From: Thamnaconus septentrionalis
Taxonomy: Eukaryota; Chordata; Actinopteri; Tetraodontiformes; Monacanthidae
Assembly (NCBI GenBank): GCA_009823395.1
Contig: CM020513.1
Coordinates: 2,721,501-2,785,500, forward strand
Reading direction: 5' to 3'
Length of the DNA: 64,000 bases
Part shown: positions 12,291 to 23,607 of the stretch, in pieces
Numbering within the stretch: position 1 is the first letter of the stretch
Layout of the letters: each line of letters opens with the position of its first letter
Notes under the pieces: generated by a model
Seen by the model: only the letters and a program-made list of their open reading frames with translations
The model's database searches: none
Told to the model about the DNA's origin: nothing
Made by a program: the position numbers and the translations under genes

Positions 12291-12783
12291 GCCAATCGTC
12301 CATTAATTGTGACTACAACTGGTGAATCGATCTGTCAGGTAGTATTTTCCCCGCGCCGCAAATTAGTTTCCCCGGCAGAGGCGTAAGGTATTACCACAGT
12401 GTGTTGCCACGGCTTCCCAAGATGCCCATAAAGTTCAAATCCACACGTTGCAATTACCATCCATCCCTGAGTGAGTGTGTGTGGCCACCGCCACCGCCGC
12501 CGCCGCCGCCAGGAGAGTGAGGACGAGCTCCGGCGCTTTATTCTCCCCGCATGTCATCCTGGGTCTGAAAAACAAGATTAAATTGGGTTCTGCTCAACCA
12601 TTTGCTGTCAGCTAAAAAAAAAAAAAAAAAAAAATGTCGACTGCTTGCGAGTACAGGAGGAGGAAGAGGAGGAGGACGAAGAGGAGGAGGAATCGGCGGG
12701 AGGAGACTCGGACGCAGATGGGCAGGACGATGGAGGTGAAACAAACAAACAAACCGAGGGGGAATTGAAATTCGGACTGAGAG

Positions 12784-12811
12784 GAGGAGGAGGAGGAGGA
12801 GGAGGAGGAGA
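12784..12811. repeat. (GGA)n microsatellite
   Basis: GGA repeats within a wider purine-rich stretch (12655-12815) that reads as an acidic or Gly-rich run. It is not a credible exon. Confidence 0.85.
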
Positions 12812-13268
12812 GAGGAGGTGCACGCCCCGTCCACGCTCGTGCACGCCCGTGCTCGGCCCTGTGCACACCTGTGCAGTGGCCGATCATTGGTGTCTGTCGT
12901 TTCTTGTTTGCGGAGGTCAAACGTTTGACCTTTTGTTGCCTGACTGCCAGCTGCATTTTTTGCCCTCTTTGGGCGGGAAGATGATTAATTTCTGTTATTT
13001 ACATCGCCGCCTCCTCCGCCCACCGTCCCCCCCACCCCCTCGCCCGGAGGCTCCTCAACAGACCTCACACATTTGTCATTTCCACTGCGCTGTTTTTTCT
13101 TTTGTTTTTTTTTTTCAAATGGAAATGAAATGGAATGTACAGCCTCCTGGGTTCCGCCAGCGCTCAAGACCCTTTAAAGCAGGGATGAAAAAAAAAAGCA
13201 AAAAAAAAAAAAAAAAAAAAAAAAACTCCACAGTATTTGCTCATAATAAAACAGGCGTGTCAACATGG

Positions 13269-13269
13269 C

Positions 13270-13312
<43 letters not shown>
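13269..13312. repeat. (CAG)n microsatellite
   Basis: About fourteen CAG units. A poly-A run at 13200-13225 lies just before. Confidence 0.95.
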
Positions 13313-13313
<1 letters not shown>

Positions 13314-13670
13314 CGGTGGCGGCGAGGGCGACGCAGTCTTCTGGCTCTGGTAAACAGCCGAGTAATCTAAGGGGCGCCACTCCCCAAACTGCTCCTGCTT
13401 AATTAGAGCGCTGATTGGATGGCACAGTCCATAAAGCAGCCCTAACACCGGTTCAGTCCAGCTGCGGATCTGCGCCGCGTTTCTCAGCGCTGCTTTACAG
13501 CCGGCGGTAAAGACTCCGTGACGTCCACAGATGTCACGGCGGAGCCCAGGCTCACACACGAGCCCCCGACCACCACCACCACCACCACCACCATTCCTTC
13601 CTTCGTTTTAGTGCTTTCACTTCCTCTCCATCGACAGTTCAGGGCCTGTTTTATTTTGCCTCTTGGGAGC

Positions 13671-13676
13671 AGAGAG

Positions 13677-13728
<52 letters not shown>
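13671..13728. repeat. (GA)n microsatellite
   Basis: About 58 bases of GA with a single CGAG interruption near the start. Confidence 0.95.
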
Positions 13729-13732
<4 letters not shown>

Positions 13733-13827
13733 ACAAACGGGGAGTTTGAAGGGGAAGCGAGACAAAGACCTGAAGGTGTCCTGAGAGCAATATTTGGCTT
13801 TGAGGGGAAAAATGCAGCTGCTAATCC

Positions 13828-13830
<3 letters not shown>

Positions 13831-13860
<30 letters not shown>
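13831..13860. repeat. (GT)n microsatellite
   Basis: Thirty bases of uninterrupted GT. Confidence 0.95.
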
Positions 13861-13861
<1 letters not shown>

Positions 13862-14048
13862 ACTGCACTCTGCGCATCCTTATTTAGACTCTGTGTTTTT
13901 TTCTATTTTTCATATTGGCAGAGAATTTCTAGTGCAACGGGAGAATCGGCATCGTCAACGTAAAACTTCGGGGTGCAGTTCACTCGGAGGACGCTCGCTT
14001 CCGAGTGCAGTGCAGAGTGGCAGGAGGTCTGTGGAGCTGTTTCACGTT

Positions 14049-14310
14049 TCATCCATCCATCCATCCATCCATCCAGCCATCCATCCATCCAGCCATCCAT
14101 CCATCTATTTTGTATCACTCTTCATCCGGTGCTCAGGATGGCAGGTGGTGTTGGATCCTCTCCCTGCTGTCCCGGGTGGAGGGCAGAGCTACACTCTGGA
14201 CAAGATGCCATATCAAAGCAGGAAGACAAACAAAGATCAGACAACAAGCATCCACACTGGGGACAGTTCTCAGTTTCCAAATTGGCCTAATGTGCCTAAC
14301 TGTTTAGCTT
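14049..14310 (-). mobile_element. decayed V-SINE 3' half with (GGAT)n tail
   Basis: Read on the minus strand, the order matches the 3' half of the SINE at 5890-6267: a segment resembling TTGTCCAG.GTGTA, then CTGCC, CCCGGGACAGC, AGGATCCA, and a tail of GGAT units (plus-strand CATC at 14049-14105). The tRNA head and the central domain are missing. The CATC microsatellite is therefore the tail of this insertion, not an independent repeat. Confidence 0.7.
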
Positions 14311-17060
14311 TGATTTGCAAGATGAAAATGAAAACTATTTGAAAGTGCTTTCCGTATTAGAAAAAAATACATTATAATATATATATTTTTGAACTGCCGC
14401 CCAATGCAAGCTGTGTCACATGTATTATAGCCTATGCAAGTGTTAGAAATAGTGCCGGCGAACCTAAGGTTAACACTTCATTGACGTAAATCTCAACCAG
14501 ATCCTATTAGCAGTCGCTCTATTTTATTGTGTAACCCTTTTGACACTTAATAATCTCAGTTTTACTCAATCAAATATAGGTTCAGTTTGCTTTTGGTTGG
14601 TGTTGGATGCAGGACCATTTAAATAGTTACAAATGTTACAAAATGAAACTCTGGAACCTTTCAAAGTGTATCATATTAGGATGCTCAGATATTCAGTGAA
14701 AAATATCCAGGGTTATTTTGAGACAAACCCATCTGTGCTCTTCCCTCACCCTGAGTATTGTTAAAAGAATTGATCATGGAATCACAATGGCTAAGTTCTT
14801 ATCAATTCCCCTCCCCAGGTGTACCAGGGGGCAGAAACATGAGTAGAATTTTGTTCCAAAGCGCTGAATTAATGTAGATAAACTAAATAATTCAGCTCCA
14901 AAGAGTCCTGCTCGTTTCTCCCGTGATGGACTAATGAGGGGTGAACAGGCTCCGCTGTTCAACTCACTTTGAAATCGGTTAGTGGAGACATTTCAAACAC
15001 GGCCGCATGAGCTCTTCCCCGTGATGACCGCCATTAGCCTCCCCTCCACCCCCAACACAATTAGCTCTTTTTATGTCACTGGATAAAAGGCCAACGTGCA
15101 CCACGGCTGCCTCCATCATTAGGACCTACCGGGTCCCACTGAAAGTGGGGAACAGCAGCAGGGGCCGCCGACGCTGACGAGCCGTAAATGAGTTACGGCA
15201 TTCGCGCTAATCGAAGCTGGTGTAGCGCTTGCACCGCTAAAACAAACACTTCATTACTATTATTATTATTTTTTTCTCTCGCTCACTCTCACCAATGAGA
15301 AGGCTGCGTTACTCCCCGGGGTTGTATCACTATGCAGCTGGCTTACAGCTGCGATCATAACTTAACGTCTCCGTAATGGGCACGGGCCTCCGCGCTGGCT
15401 GACCTGTTAGCCGGGGACGGCTTGACAGCGGTAATTACACATGTGAGACATTTAAATAGGCATGATTAGCCGGTGAAAAGGCAAACGGGTGAAAGGAGGT
15501 GATTAGACAACTGTGTGCTGATACGACAGCCAGCACGCTAGCCGACGGTGGGGAGGGAAAAAAAACAGCAAACAAAACAAACCAAAAAAAAGCCTGATAA
15601 CTGCGGGGGGAATATATTTTTGTGCTGCTTCATGCAGTAATAGTCGCTCTCACTGTTTATCCTGCCGTCAGTAAAGCCCCCTCCCTCGCTGTAATGAGAG
15701 CTTTGTGATGAAATGAGATGTTGTTGTTGTTGTTGGGTTTTTTTTTTCTTCGTTTTTGGAATTTAGCCCAGGCACATATCACTGCGTATTGCATGGCTGC
15801 AGAGACAAATCGGAAAGCGAAACATTATTCCCCCAAATACCAGCAGTTGGGTTTTCGGGTCACTCACCTCTTGTCTCCTTTCGTCTCTCGTATAATTTAA
15901 CAAGCCGCTCGCGTTGTTAGCGCTGCCCCCTCAGCCAGATTCGGAAGCCCCGGCAGTGGCCCGCCGGCCTTTTTTTTTTTTTTTCCCTCCCACGCAGAGA
16001 AAAAGAAAACCTCTGGCTACAGCGTGTCAAGATCCTGCGCTGGAAGACGGTGGGTTTATTTATAGACGCAGAGGATTTATAATCATTTCTGCATCAGAGA
16101 AACAGGCCAGATTGCACCATTTGAAAATCCCGTGCGTGCATGGTAGACAAGCAGCTCGAGGAGGAGGGCGTTGCACTGTTTCAGCCTTCTTCTGTTTTTT
16201 TTTTTTTTTGTTGTTGGTCCAAATTACTTGAGAATCGAGCCAAATTTCCTTTTGTTTTGGCCGATCGTTATCTGTGCAGTGAACCTGGCGAACGGAGGGC
16301 CAGTTTTCTGCTCCCAGCCGGCCAATCAGATGGTTAGAGGAATTGCTGACACGTCTGAAATGTTGGTCGTCAAGGCCAAGAGCAGCTTCCCCGACCCAAC
16401 AGGGTCTCTTCATTGTGCTTTTCTTTTTTGCGCACTGCACCAGGTGACAAACGCTGACAACTGATAGGGCACAGCAGGGAACCTTTGAAATCGGTAATGA
16501 TAACTAGCTATCATCGGCTAACGGTAAAGGTGGCTAGCATAGCACAGACTCCCTTCTCTCTGCAAAACCAGACCAGTTCACATCTTCTGAAGCACGACGG
16601 GTCTGTTGGAGTGGTCTGTCTGTGAAGACTTTGGCCGCTGATCGTAAACACCCAACTCACAACAACAGCTGGTGTTGAAATTAAACCAACACTTCTCCAA
16701 AAACTGCACAACCGCGAGCAACTGTGGCATTTCAATATTCTCCCCGTCCAAGCTTTATTTCCTCCGTTTAGGTATTTATGAGTTGAAACATAAGGCTTCA
16801 CTGCAGCAGAAGCAGAGGAGGCAGCAGCAGCAGCCACTCCTGCGGCCGCGCACACAAATCTTTAATTACACCATGAAACATACATTAAAAGTTTGGACGC
16901 ATCAAGGTTGTAGCAGCACTCCTCAGATCATTTTATGATAAAGGGGGAGTGGCGGAGCGCATCCCGGCAGCAGAACAAAAGGGAAGAAAAAGAAAAAAGG
17001 GATGATGGAGACAAAAACATCTTGAGCGCCTTGGGGTGAGGGAGCTGCCAAGCCGCTGCT

Positions 17061-17096
17061 GCCGAGCCGCCGCCGCCGCCACCGCCGCCGCCGCCA
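17061..17096. repeat. (CCG)n trinucleotide tract
   Basis: CCG/GCC repeats over about 36 bases, with a few interruptions. Confidence 0.85.
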
Positions 17097-17700
17097 TGAC
17101 TCTGCTGGATTTTTTTTGGGGGGGGGGCTTTAATTTTTGAGCAAAGCAACACAACTAAACACGGCGTTAAGTAGAACATGGCATCAGATTAGACTCGGCC
17201 GCCTCAGTGGCTTCAGGACAGGTCAGTGATAGAGCGAGATGCCCCGCCCACTTCTCCCCACCGCCCTCCCTCGCCCCTCCCACTCCCTTTCCTCCGTCAC
17301 GCAAAGCGCTCAAAAATGCAAATATCCGTGGCCAAACACAAAGTTCGATAATGATCCTTCACTCAAGTTGAAAAACCTATAGAGAGGGCCCCCCCCCCAT
17401 GCCATTAATAACATATTAACCATGTGCGCCTGCTTTGAGAATTATAATATTTTTGCAGAGGCTCAATTTGAAATCCATCAAGGGTGTGAGGGGCTCATTA
17501 CTGCTGTGTAGCCGAGGAATTATGGGAACAAGGGCCTCGGCAGCCTGCCTGTCCGTCATTACAACACTGTCAGATGTGCTTTGACTCGAGGGAGGCGGGG
17601 GGGGGGGGGCGGGGAGGGGCGGCGGTTAAAGGGAGCACGGGGACTTATCTGCTCAGCTGTAAAATGATTTTCTGTCTCTTCAAGAGATACCACAAGAGCG

Positions 17701-17752
17701 CGTGTGTGTGTGTGTGAGTGCGTGCGTGCGTGTGTGCGTGTGTGTGTGTGTT
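17701..17752. repeat. (GT)n imperfect microsatellite
   Basis: GT tract with several GTGC interruptions. Confidence 0.9.
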
Positions 17753-18232
17753 GGGTATCAGTGATCTGAGAGTAATTAAGATATGGGCTCACATCACACA
17801 GGGGGCTTCTCTGCACGTGGGAGACGTGCAGATAAAAATTGAATGTGAAATAGTTGGGTTTGAGGGGAGATGGGGGGGTCGTGGGGGAGGGGGAGGGGGG
17901 AGGAGCAAGACTTTGATTAATTACAAAACTCTCCGAGGACGGTGGGGGCCCCGCTCTCAAATTGAACTGCCATCCAATAGAGGCAGCCAACGGGCCCTGA
18001 GACCCCCGGCCCCCACCCCCAGTCTCTAATAGGCAGGTTATCTCGTTACTCGGTGCGGCTCGCTTGCTCCTTTGCCGTGCTGCCACTTCCCGCCGAGGAC
18101 GGGAATACATCGTTATCTCGGCATCAAGCGCCGCCATGTAAAGATTTTCCTCTGAAGGGTGAAACAATCGGCCGCTCAGCCACATATCAATTGAGCTGAT
18201 GACGCACGCACACGCACGCACATTCACGCTGT

Positions 18233-18264
18233 TGACACACACACACACACGCACACACACACAC
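18233..18264. repeat. (CA)n microsatellite
   Basis: CA tract with one CGCA break. It is part of a wider CA/CG-rich segment, 18202-18342. Confidence 0.9.
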
Positions 18265-18491
18265 CGGCCATTTTCTACGGTGAAATGTTCCATTGCTTGT
18301 TAACGCGCACGCACACACACGCAGACGCACACAGACACACAGGGCTAAGCAGCCAATCACAGGGCAGCGGCCCGATGCCTTCAGATGCGTGCGTGGTGGA
18401 CGTGGCGGAGACGACCGGCTGAAGTTGAAACTGAACAGGGGGGTTTGAAGCCATGCTGGCCGTGGTCGCTGGTGGGAGACGGGCCGCTCTT

Positions 18492-18606
18492 GTTATCAGG
18501 GGTCAAAGGTCAGCGATGAGGAGGACAGACTGGTTTGACGTTGTAGGAAGGCAAATGGAAAAAATAATAGGCTGGATGGAAGCACAGGGCCTGCAAAACA
18601 GTACAT
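18492..18606 (+). pseudogene. Tc1-type transposase fragment (fossil)
   Basis: The run TATCAGGGGTCAAAGGTCAG, then GACAGACTGGTTTGA and AGGAAGGCAAATGGA follows the same order as part of the fossil at 56500-56867 (GATGTCAGGGGTCAGAGG, then GACAGACTTGTTGGA and AGGAAGGCAACAGGA). That segment belongs to the N-terminal DNA-binding part of fish Tc1/mariner transposases. Only about 115 bases are left, with no open frame and no inverted ends. Confidence 0.65.
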
Positions 18607-20783
18607 ATACTGTATATATATATATGTAGTGTAGACGTATACTGACCAGCTACTGCACTGCTGCAGAAAGTGTCTGTGTCGGAAATGTTTCCCCACCTCT
18701 TAATTATCGGGAGACTGATCTCCCACTGAGAAATTTGAAAAATGTAAGAAAATGCAGTGACATTTTGACAAACACACCGCAGTCCGAGATGAAAAGATTG
18801 ATAGCGCCGCTATCAGCTGACTCGCTGCCTGCGAAGGGAATAAGTTTATTTGCCAAAATGTCAAAAACAGGGATAAATAAATTTCTCTGCACCCAGCTCG
18901 GGTGGAAAGACCACACACACACATGCACACACATATTCCTAAAGTGATGCCGTGTGCATTCATTTGGTCAAATTCAGGATTTATTGGCCTCAAATCCCCA
19001 CAGAAACATAATTGTTCATTTATAGTCTGCTGGCTTACACAACCAGAGCGGCTGCGGGAAGTGAATGTGAAAATAATGCAATATGCTTCGCCTCGCTCCG
19101 GCTTTTTTCTCTCCTCCGTCCTTCTTTTTTTTCCAATGGATTGATCACCGCGTGCCTTCTCTCCGTCCATATGCGACGGCGTGTGCCGTAATTACTTTTT
19201 TATTCTCGCGTGGGAAATTATTAGATAATATTTCCCCCCCCCCTCTGCACGCAGGCGAAGGGAGTCGCTTTTGAAAGTGCAGACAGATTCTGGCCGCAGT
19301 TTACCGACACGGCGCCTTTTGGAGAAAGCCCTCCTTCATTTGCTCTTCCTCTGAAGCAATGCTTATGATTGATAAATCTTTCAGAGGAAGTAAATTGATT
19401 CTCCTTCCTCCGGGGGGAGTTAATAGGCCACAATCGTACACACACAAACACGCAGCCAGCCGCACAACAATCACACACACGGTGTCTGGCTCCCTTTCCA
19501 ACCCTTTTCTATTCCTTTCTTTTCTATTCTTTTTTTTTTTTCCTATCCTCCCAGGTCCGCTTGATGACATCACAACATATCTGGGTCAATGAGGAACTCT
19601 GCGTTCGCTGCCTGCGCGCGTGATTGTACCGCCGCTGTTCACACACGACTGACAATCGGTTCAGATGGGACTGTGAGGCGTGCACGGAGAGGGGGGGGGG
19701 GACAATGGCGGGAGGAGGAGGAGGGGAGGAAGGGGAGGAGGGGGAAGTAGAAAAAAAATGAGACGTGAGATGAAGGGAAACAAATTTCCTCGTCCGGATC
19801 AAGAGTTTGGAGGGTGGGTTGGGGAGGGGTGGGGGGTGGGGGGTGGGTGGGATGGTGCTGAGCTGTGCGCCGAGGCTCGATGATGATATTTCAGCCTGAA
19901 CAAACAGGCCGAGGCTCACAGAGGAGGCCGGCGCATCGATCTGCCCAGCTCCAATCATAATACATCCACTTTTCCCTTAGTTTACTCTCTGGCATTCTAT
20001 CAGGATTTTATAAATTACTTTGGGTGACAAATTGATCTGTTGCTCCGCTGTGTGTGTGCGTGCGTGTGTGTGTGTGTGTGTGTGTGTTTGCACAGCACCG
20101 CCGGGAATCTTTCCGTGTGTGTGTGTGTGCGTGTCACAGAGAGCTGAGGTTAATGTGTCTGCATGAAGAGATGTCGCTTCGCACGACTCTTTGTGTGTCG
20201 TCTGCTTCTGAGAGGCATCATCCGCCATCTGTCCTGGGAGTGCAGGGGCCACATGGTGGGACGGCAAATGTCACTGGTCAGGCCAGCCGATGCCAAGTGC
20301 CGCCCAGGTGACGTCAGGCCAAGAGTTCCCGCCCGCCACCCCCGCCCCCGCAGCCGCCGCACAAACAAGTCCCGCCTCCGACGCCCCCGACCCCTCTGAC
20401 CCTTTCGGCCACGGCGTCGCCCCGCGTAATTAAAAGCCGGTGATCTAGGAATTAAGGCTCAGCGCTGCACTCACTGACTGGCCCTCCGCAAAAGTGCTGA
20501 ATGCTTAAAAAAACAAGTAAAATATATCTTCCGGGGATTAGCGGCAAGTTTTAAGGAAACAGTGGAGAAAGACGGCAGGGTGGCAGATTGAGATAAAAAA
20601 AAAAATAAAAAACTGTTTTTAGAGAAAATAAATAAAAGATTTGTAGTGGTGATGTGGTTTTAGTTTGGTTTGGTTGTGAGTTTTTTAATGTGTGGCCGAA
20701 GCAGCTACCAATTATAAAAGCCTCAAACTGCCCCAGAAACAACGTCCAGGAGCAGCCGCGGGACTCTTTCAACTCCACAACAC
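18607..20783. other. intergenic, no gene seen
   Basis: Mixed unique and low-complexity sequence, with a GT tract at 20049-20088 and purine-rich runs at 19690-19760. No coding exon was recognised. Confidence 0.5.
20049..20088. repeat. (GT)n microsatellite
   Basis: GT tract with two GTGC interruptions, followed by a second short GT run at 20114-20132. Confidence 0.9.
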
Positions 20784-21383
20784 ATGGATGGATGGATGGA
20801 TGGATGGATGGATGGATGGATGGATGGATGGATGGAATTAGATGGATGGATGGATGGATGGATGGATGGATGGATGGATGGATAGATGGATAGATGGATG
20901 GATGGATGGATGGATGGATGGAATTAGATGGATGGATGGATGGATGGATGGATGGATGGATGGATGGATGGATGGATGGATGGATGGATGGATGGATAGA
21001 TGGATGGATAGATGGATGGATGGATGGATGGATGGATGGATGGATGGATGGATGGATAGATGGAATTAGATGGATGGACAGATGGATGGATGGATAGATG
21101 GATAGATGGATGGATGGATGGATGGATGGATGGATGGATAGATGGATGGATGGATGGATGGATGGATGGATGGATGGATGGATGGATGGATGGATGGATG
21201 GATGGATGGATGGATGGATGGATGGATGGAATTAGATGGATGGGTAGATGGATGGATGGATGGATGGATGGATGGATAGATGGAATTAGATGGGTGGATA
21301 GATAGATGGATGGATGGATGGATGGATGGATGGATAGATGGAATTAGATGGATGGATAGATGGATGGATGGATGGATGGATGG
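20784..21383. repeat. 600-bp (GGAT)n array with periodic GAATTA interruptions
   Basis: A tetranucleotide array of exactly 600 bases, mostly GGAT with scattered GATA variants. Six GAATTA interruptions lie near 20835, 20921, 21063, 21229, 21283 and 21341, showing that blocks of the array were duplicated. Frames through it read as Met-Asp-Gly-Trp repeats and are not genes. It resembles an expanded SINE tail, but no SINE body was seen next to it. Confidence 0.97.
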
Positions 21384-22884
21384 TCTACGTGGCTTCCAGT
21401 CTCTATTAAGTCAGCTTGCGTTTTGTCTTGCGACAAGCTGAGATTGGAGAGATAAATTCTCAGGACAACTCTCCCCAATAATGACCTCAGATCTGCAAAG
21501 CAACTAAGAGGATGGATTCAATTCCACTTTTATTCCCCCTCTCATCTCCTGTCCTCTCTCCTCCTCTCAGACACGATCCTGCCTTCACTCTCTGAAATCA
21601 CTCGACTCTATGCGCAGCAGCGGCAGGGGCAGTGGAGCGGCACCGCTGTTTGATCTGGTCTAATTCTGAGCTGCGCTGCTAATTTCTGTCGGCTGAAGGC
21701 TTCGGCGCTCCGCCTCGGTCTGGGACCGCAGCCTCCGCTCACGGCTCCGTGCCTCCGCTCTGGTTGGTCGACAATCATCCCGATTTTTTTTTCTTTTTTT
21801 TTGCGTTCAAGTTGGCCTTGAAAAAGAATTACTGTTTGAGGGGTGTTTTCTTTTTTCTTTTATTTGTGAGGGTGTCTGCTTTCTAATTGCACCATGAGAG
21901 GGAGGCGAGAAAAAAAAGAAATAAAAAAACACAAATCTGTATCCCTCTGCACCGCTGCAAGGCCAAAGGGAACTCGGCAAGGTTGAACCGACAGGAGCAG
22001 CCGAGGAGTGGAAGTATGAGCCGTTTTATTTTCATGGCCGTGCTCTTTTTTTTTTCTCTTTTTCTTTTTTTCTGCCACCCGATCCCTGTGTGCGCCGCCG
22101 CCGTTAAGGGGCCGATCTGGGCCGTGATGTAGTGCGCTGGAGGACGTCTCCAGGCTCCACTTGCGCAGCCCGGCCGGCCGCTTTGTGTGCTTTAGCTGCG
22201 CGGTGGCGGCACTCTGGCTGACAGACACCTCCGCCCCGCTAATCCCTCGCACACCTCTCCGCCGGATGACAAGAGCTACTTCCTCCTCCTGTAGACGCCA
22301 GGGAGGGGGAGTCGGGACTGAGAGGGTGGAGTGGGGGGGGGGGGAGAAAAACAATTAAAGAAGAAGCTGGTGGGTGGAAACACTTATCCCCATCTCATTG
22401 TTTTCTCTCATCCCGGGTGCAACGAGCGCGGGGAAGTGATCGAACGGTTTAACGGGGCAAAGCCGTTTGGAAAACGACAATTTCTCCGTGCCGGCCGCGG
22501 GGTTTTAACATATTCTCTTATCTGCAGCGCTAACCCGGCACGCCTGAAGGGAAGGCTCCCTTAATCCTGCCGAGTTATCTGACAAATCCATCTGGTTAAG
22601 AGCCCGCAGAGAACATTTGTAAAGAGAATGCGCAAAAAAAAAAAAAAAAGCGGAAGGTGACGATTGGATGAACCCTTCCTGAAGGTTACCGCTACAGACT
22701 GAGGCTTCCTGCTGCAGTGGAAATAGCCGATACTTCTGTCCGACTCTGGGAGAGAGGTCACCGAGGCCCCGGCTCGCATCCCAACAATCATTATTGTTTT
22801 GCTTCGTCGGAAGCGGAAGCGACGCTAGGAGCCAAGCGTACCCAGGCATGGCGGCCCGTTCATTACCGTGGAGTTGCTCAACTC
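21384..22884. other. intergenic, no gene seen
   Basis: Unique to moderately GC-rich sequence with short homopolymer runs. No exon, RNA gene or recognisable transposon was found. Confidence 0.5.
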
Positions 22885-22906
22885 ACCCCCAGTTCACACC
22901 AGAAGC
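22885..22906 (+). repeat. terminal inverted repeat, left
   Basis: 22 bases, exact reverse complement of 23586-23607. Confidence 0.9.
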
Positions 22907-23585
22907 ATCTGCATGCTGTGCGTTCGCAGAGCGTTCGCAAAGACGTGTGGAAAACGCTCCGTACCCTCTCACACAGGACGCGTTTCCGAGCAGTGGCGTC
23001 TTGCACGGCGGCTCGATTGTTTCACGTGAGCACTGCAAGATTGCGCGACGGCCCAGGTGGTTTCGCATGTATTTAAAGAAAACGACAGCGAAACTTTTTT
23101 TTCTCTTTTGCCTGTCCTGTGTCTCGAAGTATTGCTGTGTGTAAAAAAGAAAAGTAACAATAAACTGAAATGCTGGTATCATACAAAATGCAGGTATTTA
23201 AAGTATACATGCATTTTGTTCATTATAGTTTCAGATTTAAAGTGAAATCTGCTGTATTGCTTGACAGCCGACCAACTGAACAGCGTTGAAGCCGATGCGT
23301 CACGTAGACGTTTCACAGTAAAATATAGCACATAGAAAAATAAAATCCAGCACGTTGTATATTATTTTGAAAATCAACCGGATCCGCCGTGTTTTCACAT
23401 CATCGTCTTCCTGCATGAACGATCCTACTTGCTGCGATTGACGCAGTAGGGACGCGTGAAGTGTCAAAAAATAAACGCGGAGTCCTTTACCAGGGGTCGT
23501 GTTTTTACGCTTCGAGGACGCTTCTGGAATGCGGCTGCTCTGCACACTGACTTCAATGGCTGCATTCTGCTAACGCACTTCAGAA

Positions 23586-23607
23586 GCTTCTGGTGTGAAC
23601 TGGGGGT
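23586..23607 (-). repeat. terminal inverted repeat, right
   Basis: 22 bases, exact reverse complement of 22885-22906. Confidence 0.9.

Larger units (their letters stand above)
6280..14048. other. intergenic, no gene seen
   Basis: Non-coding DNA with GC-rich blocks alternating with AT-rich ones and many simple repeats. The longest open frame (7491-8321, minus, 276 codons) is low-complexity, carries no recognisable domain and lies over Pro/Arg-coding GC-rich sequence. I do not regard it as a gene. Confidence 0.55.
14311..18491. other. intergenic, no gene seen
   Basis: Largely unique sequence with few repeats between 14.3 and 16.5 kb, then GC-rich simple repeats. The stretch 15000-15560 is repeat-poor and could hold conserved non-coding elements, but that cannot be judged without alignment. 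The 244-codon minus-strand frame at 17559-18293 runs through CA/GT repeats and is not credible. Confidence 0.5.
22885..23607. mobile_element. non-autonomous DNA transposon (MITE-like) with 22-bp perfect TIRs
   Basis: The two ends are perfect inverted copies of 22 bases beginning ACCCCCAGTTCACACC (22885-22906 and 23586-23607), 723 bp apart. Similarity continues weakly inward on both sides (CTG, GTGCGTT, GCAGA). The interior has no transposase and no long frame, so the element would depend on a transposase made elsewhere. I could not find a clear target-site duplication (CTC on the left, AAC on the right), which leaves the superfamily open: hAT, PIF/Harbinger or another. Confidence 0.75.

Noticed and set aside
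12645..13370. 241-codon acidic/Gly/Ser-rich frame
   Set aside because: It is built from GGA, poly-A and CAG repeats, with unrelated sequence between and no splice-supported homology.
17559..18293. 244-codon minus-strand frame
   Set aside because: It crosses two CA/GT repeats and a C-rich tract, with no conserved segment.
20654..21305. Met-Asp-Gly-Trp repeat proteins
   Set aside because: These are translations of the GGAT tetranucleotide array, with no initiation context or conserved flank.
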